This document shows, in pieces, positions 60,971 through 64,000 of a stretch of DNA of 64,000 bases. The number at the start of each line of letters is the position of its first letter. Positions within the stretch are counted from its first letter, which is position 1. A program made the position numbers and the translations under genes. The notes beneath the pieces are model-generated. The model saw only the letters and a program-made list of their open reading frames with translations. It was not told the DNA's origin and searched no databases. Origin of the DNA: Salinactinospora qingdaonensis (GTDB lineage Bacteria; Actinomycetota; Actinomycetes; Streptosporangiales; Streptosporangiaceae); the NCBI RefSeq assembly GCF_039539445.1, contig NZ_BAABDD010000002.1:186001-250000 (forward strand). The letters run 5' to 3'.

Positions 60971-63900
60971 ATGAGCACCCTGAACACCGACCGCCTCGCC
61001 CTTACTGGCGCGCAGACTGGTGTCTGGTACGCCCAGCAGGTCGATCCCGACAACCCCGTCTACAACGTCGGTCAGTACATCGACCTGCCCGGCGCGATCG
61101 ACCCGGGCCGGTTCGAGACGGCGCTGCGCCACGTCGTAGCTGACACCGACGCCTTGCGCAGCCGCATCGTCGTCGAGGGCGACACCCCCTACCAGGAGGT
61201 GGGCCCCACCCCCACCAGCGTGTTGTGGCACCTGGACCTGCGCGAGGCGCCCGACCCCGGCGCCACCGCGCTGCGGTGGATGCGCGACGACATGGCCACC
61301 CCCGTCGATCCGGTGGCGGGTCCCCTCTACTGCTACGCGCTGCTGCGAGTAGGGCAGGACCACTACCTGTGGTATCAGCGCTACCACCACATCGTGGCCG
61401 ACGCCTACGCGATTACGACCCTGGCCCGCCGGGTCGCCGAGACCTACACCCAGATATGCGAGGGCACCCAGCCGCAGGGGCGCTTTGGCGCGCTCCGGGA
61501 CGTCATCGAGGATGAGGAGGCCTACGAGCGCTCGCAGCGCTCCCCGGCCGACCGGGAGTACTGGCGGTCGCTCCTGGCCGACCGGCCACAGCCGCCGCTG
61601 CTCAGTGACGCCCCGCCCGCCGCTCCCCGCGCCGCACTGCGGGTCAACGGCGCGTTGGGTGCCGCCGCCTTCGATCGGCTCTCGCAGTTGGCGCAGCACA
61701 GCGGCGCCAGTTGGGCCGAAGCGCTGATCGCCGCGTTCGGCGGTTACGTGCACCGCCGCACCGGCGCCCGCGACGTCCTGCTGGGCATGCCCGCCATGGG
61801 ACGGCTCGGCTCGCCCTCGCTACGCACCCCCGCCATGGTCGTCAACATCGTGCCCCTCCGGCTGGAGCTGCACCCGGGCGACCGGGTCGAGGACCTGGTC
61901 GTCCACACCACCCAGCGACTGCGGGAGTTGCGCACCCACCAGCGCTACCGCGCTGAGGAGATCCGCCGCGACCTCGCCCTCGTGGGCCGTGCCGGCGACC
62001 TCTACGGGCCCGTGGTCAACATCAAAGCCTTCGACTACGAGCTGACCTTCGCCGGCGTCCGCGGCAGCGCCGTCAACCTCTCCGAAGGGCCGGTCAGCGA
62101 CGTGTCGCTGTCGGTCTACCGCGACACCGACACCGGCGGGCTGCGTTTCGACCTCAACGGCAACGCGCACCGCTACACCGAGGCCGAGCTCGGCCGGCGC
62201 CTCGCCGAATTCCAGCGCTGCCTGGAGGACATGGCCGACGTGAATGGCACTGATCGCCGCCTGGGCCATGTCGATCTCACCGACGCCGCCGAGCGCACGC
62301 GGGTGCTCACCGAGTTCAACCCGCCCGCTCGGCCCGACGCCTCCACCGATCCCGTCGGCGCCCGTATCGCCGCCGTCGCCCGCCGCACCCCCGAGGCCGT
62401 CGCGGTGCGCACCGCCGAGACGGAACTGACCTACGCCGCCCTGCTCGCGCGTGCCGACCGGATCGCCGCGCGGCTGCGCGCCCACGGGGCCGGCCCCGAA
62501 CGCGTCGTCGCCATCGCATTGCCGCGCTCGGCCGACCTGGTCGCCGCGCTGCTGGCCGCCATGCGCGTGGGGGCGACCTACCTGCCCCTCGACCCGGAGT
62601 TCCCCCGCGAGCGGCTCGCCGCCATGCTCACCGACGCGGGCACCGCCGTGCTGGTCACCACGACCGACCTCGCCGCGCGGTTGCCTGAGGCACCGGCCAC
62701 CGTCCTGGTCGACGCCGCGCCCGCCGACGAGACCGGCGCCACGCCCCCGGCCATCCCCGAGGAGCTGGAGACCTCCGGCGAACGTGCCGCCTACCTCCTG
62801 TTCACCTCCGGATCTACCGGCCGGCCCAAAGCCGTCGTCATTCCGGAACGGGCACTGCGCAACTTCCTGCTCGACATGGCCGGCCGCTTCCCGATGGCTC
62901 CCGGCGACCGCTGGCTCGCCGTCACCACCGTCAGCTTCGACATCTCCGCTTTGGAGCTGTACCTGCCGCTGCTCAGCGGGGCCACGCTCGTCCTCGCCGA
63001 ACGCGACACCGTACGCGACCCCGCCGCCCTGGCCGAGCTGATCGAGGAGTCCGACGCGACCGTCATGCAGGCCACCCCCACCCTGTGGCGCGAACTGCTC
63101 CAGCAGCGCCCGCAGGCGCTCACCAAACTGCGCGCCCTTGTGGGTGGGGAGGCGCTGCCCCCCGACCTCGCCGGTGAGCTCGCCGCCCACACCCGCGCCG
63201 TGACCAACCTCTACGGCCCCACCGAGACCACGATCTGGTCCACCTGCGCCCCCGTGAGCGTCGACGAACCCGTCACCATCGGCACCCCGATCGCCAACAC
63301 TCGCTGCTACGTGCTCGACACGGCCCTACAGCCGCTGCCGCCCGGACACGCCGGGGACCTCTACATCGCCGGCACCGGGCTGGCGCGCGGCTACGCCGGC
63401 GACCCGGGGCGCAGCGCGGAACGCTTCGTGGCCGACCCCTTCGGACCGCCGGGAGCGCGGATGTACCGCACCGGCGACCTCGCCCGCTGGCGTGGCGACG
63501 GGGTACTGGAGTTCCTCGGCCGCACCGACCACCAGGTCAAGATCCGGGGTTTCCGCGTCGAGCTGGGCGAAATCGAGGCGGCGCTGGCCGAGCGGCCCGA
63601 GGTGGCCCAGGCCGTCGTCGTCGCCCGCGAAGACACCCCGCAGCAGCCCTACCTGGCCGGCTACGTTGTGGCGGCCCCCGGGGCGACCTGCGAGGTGGCC
63701 GAGTTGCGCGCGGCTCTTGCCGCGCGACTGCCCGCCTACATGGTTCCCGCCGCGCTGTTGGTGCTGGACGCCTTCCCCCTCACCGCCAACCGCAAGATCG
63801 ACCGGGCCGCCCTACCGGCCCCCGACTTCGCCGCCGCCGCGGGCCGCGGGGAACCGGCCGACGCCACCCAGCGCCACCTGTGCGCCCACATCGCCGAGGT

Positions 63901-64000
63901 TCTCGACCTGCCCAGTGTCGGCCCCGACGACGACTTCTTCGCATTGGGCGGGCACTCCCTGCTCGCCACCCGATTGGCCACCCGCCTGCGCGCGGAATTC
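60971..64000 (+). CDS. Nonribosomal peptide synthetase, first module (cut by window end)
   Basis: At least 1010 residues of an NRPS that runs off the window. Residues about 5-430 are a condensation domain with HHIVADAY at 139-146 (the usual Gly after Asp is Ala). Residues about 445-960 are an adenylation domain with FTSGSTGRPKA near 611, LYGPTETTIWS, YRTGDLARW and NRKIDRAALP (invariant Lys). The ten pocket positions read D-I-L-Q-L-G-L-I-W-K, the classic glycine code. A carrier domain follows with Ser996 in LGGHSL. ATG at 60971 follows GGAGC. The condensation domain probably joins the aryl group to glycine. Confidence 0.94.
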   Translation, partial: MSTLNTDRLALTGAQTGVWYAQQVDPDNPVYNVGQYIDLPGAIDPGRFETALRHVVADTDALRSRIVVEGDTPYQEVGPTPTSVLWHLDLREAPDPGATALRWMRDDMATPVDPVAGPLYCYALLRVGQDHYLWYQRYHHIVADAYAITTLARRVAETYTQICEGTQPQGRFGALRDVIEDEEAYERSQRSPADREYWRSLLADRPQPPLLSDAPPAAPRAALRVNGALGAAAFDRLSQLAQHSGASWAEALIAAFGGYVHRRTGARDVLLGMPAMGRLGSPSLRTPAMVVNIVPLRLELHPGDRVEDLVVHTTQRLRELRTHQRYRAEEIRRDLALVGRAGDLYGPVVNIKAFDYELTFAGVRGSAVNLSEGPVSDVSLSVYRDTDTGGLRFDLNGNAHRYTEAELGRRLAEFQRCLEDMADVNGTDRRLGHVDLTDAAERTRVLTEFNPPARPDASTDPVGARIAAVARRTPEAVAVRTAETELTYAALLARADRIAARLRAHGAGPERVVAIALPRSADLVAALLAAMRVGATYLPLDPEFPRERLAAMLTDAGTAVLVTTTDLAARLPEAPATVLVDAAPADETGATPPAIPEELETSGERAAYLLFTSGSTGRPKAVVIPERALRNFLLDMAGRFPMAPGDRWLAVTTVSFDISALELYLPLLSGATLVLAERDTVRDPAALAELIEESDATVMQATPTLWRELLQQRPQALTKLRALVGGEALPPDLAGELAAHTRAVTNLYGPTETTIWSTCAPVSVDEPVTIGTPIANTRCYVLDTALQPLPPGHAGDLYIAGTGLARGYAGDPGRSAERFVADPFGPPGARMYRTGDLARWRGDGVLEFLGRTDHQVKIRGFRVELGEIEAALAERPEVAQAVVVAREDTPQQPYLAGYVVAAPGATCEVAELRAALAARLPAYMVPAALLVLDAFPLTANRKIDRAALPAPDFAAAAGRGEPADATQRHLCAHIAEVLDLPSVGPDDDFFALGGHSLLATRLATRLRAEF

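Noticed and set aside
61820..63190. 456-codon minus-strand frame opposite the NRPS
   Set aside because: Gly/Ala/Arg-rich shadow frame; the + strand encodes clear condensation and adenylation motifs.

Overview
The window is about 68-70% G+C and has the codon use, GTG/TTG starts, WhiB regulator, HemQ haem pathway, SSI-type protease inhibitor and YccF/DUF3000/DUF4349 proteins of a mycelial actinomycete. Gene content and order (hemE-hemY-hemQ, sir-cysH-sirohydrochlorin chelatase, a fuscachelin-like siderophore locus) suggest Nocardiopsaceae or a relative, but that is an inference. I see no tRNA, rRNA, CRISPR array or prophage.

Layout. 0.7-9 kb: a small membrane protein, the fadA-fadB beta-oxidation pair (stop/start overlap), a TPR protein, RNase D and DUF3000. 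9-14.5 kb: haem synthesis by the coproporphyrin route (hemE, hemY/cgoX, hemQ), interrupted by a DUF4349 lipoprotein and a decayed tnpB. 14.5-22 kb: phosphatidylethanolamine synthesis (psd-pssA), msrB, a HutC-type regulator, a RibD-C reductase and glgX. 22-24.5 kb: a broken antitoxin/PIN toxin pair and an AidB-like flavoprotein. 24.7-28.1 kb: a sulfate/sulfite assimilation operon (sir, zinc-ribbon protein, cysH, sirohydrochlorin chelatase). 28.6-51.5 kb: housekeeping and conserved genes (YihY, secreted HNH nuclease, MFS, GNATs, a phosphoribosyltransferase fusion, WhiB, MBL hydrolase, PPOX flavoprotein, YccF, AI-2E family permease, ABC-F, HTH, crotonase, DEAD helicase, ABC exporter, MDR oxidoreductase, Uma2, metal-type permease pair). 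51.6 kb: a secreted subtilisin inhibitor.

52.9 kb to the end: an iron-boxed operon on the + strand for a catecholate-hydroxamate siderophore. dhbA, dhbC, dhbB and dhbE make and activate 2,3-dihydroxybenzoate (DHB), a free-standing aryl carrier protein accepts it, an ornithine N-hydroxylase supplies a hydroxamate precursor, and an NRPS (C-A-T seen, then cut by the window edge) has a glycine-type adenylation code. Between the aryl carrier gene and the NRPS lies a flavin-dependent halogenase with an intact WxWxIP motif. This predicts a chlorinated (or brominated) catechol cap and is the most interesting system here.

Scattered remains of one IS200/IS605-type element (two frameshifted tnpB 3' ends sharing identical stretches, plus two solitary right-end hairpins) and the broken toxin pair show past mobile-element activity between otherwise conserved blocks.
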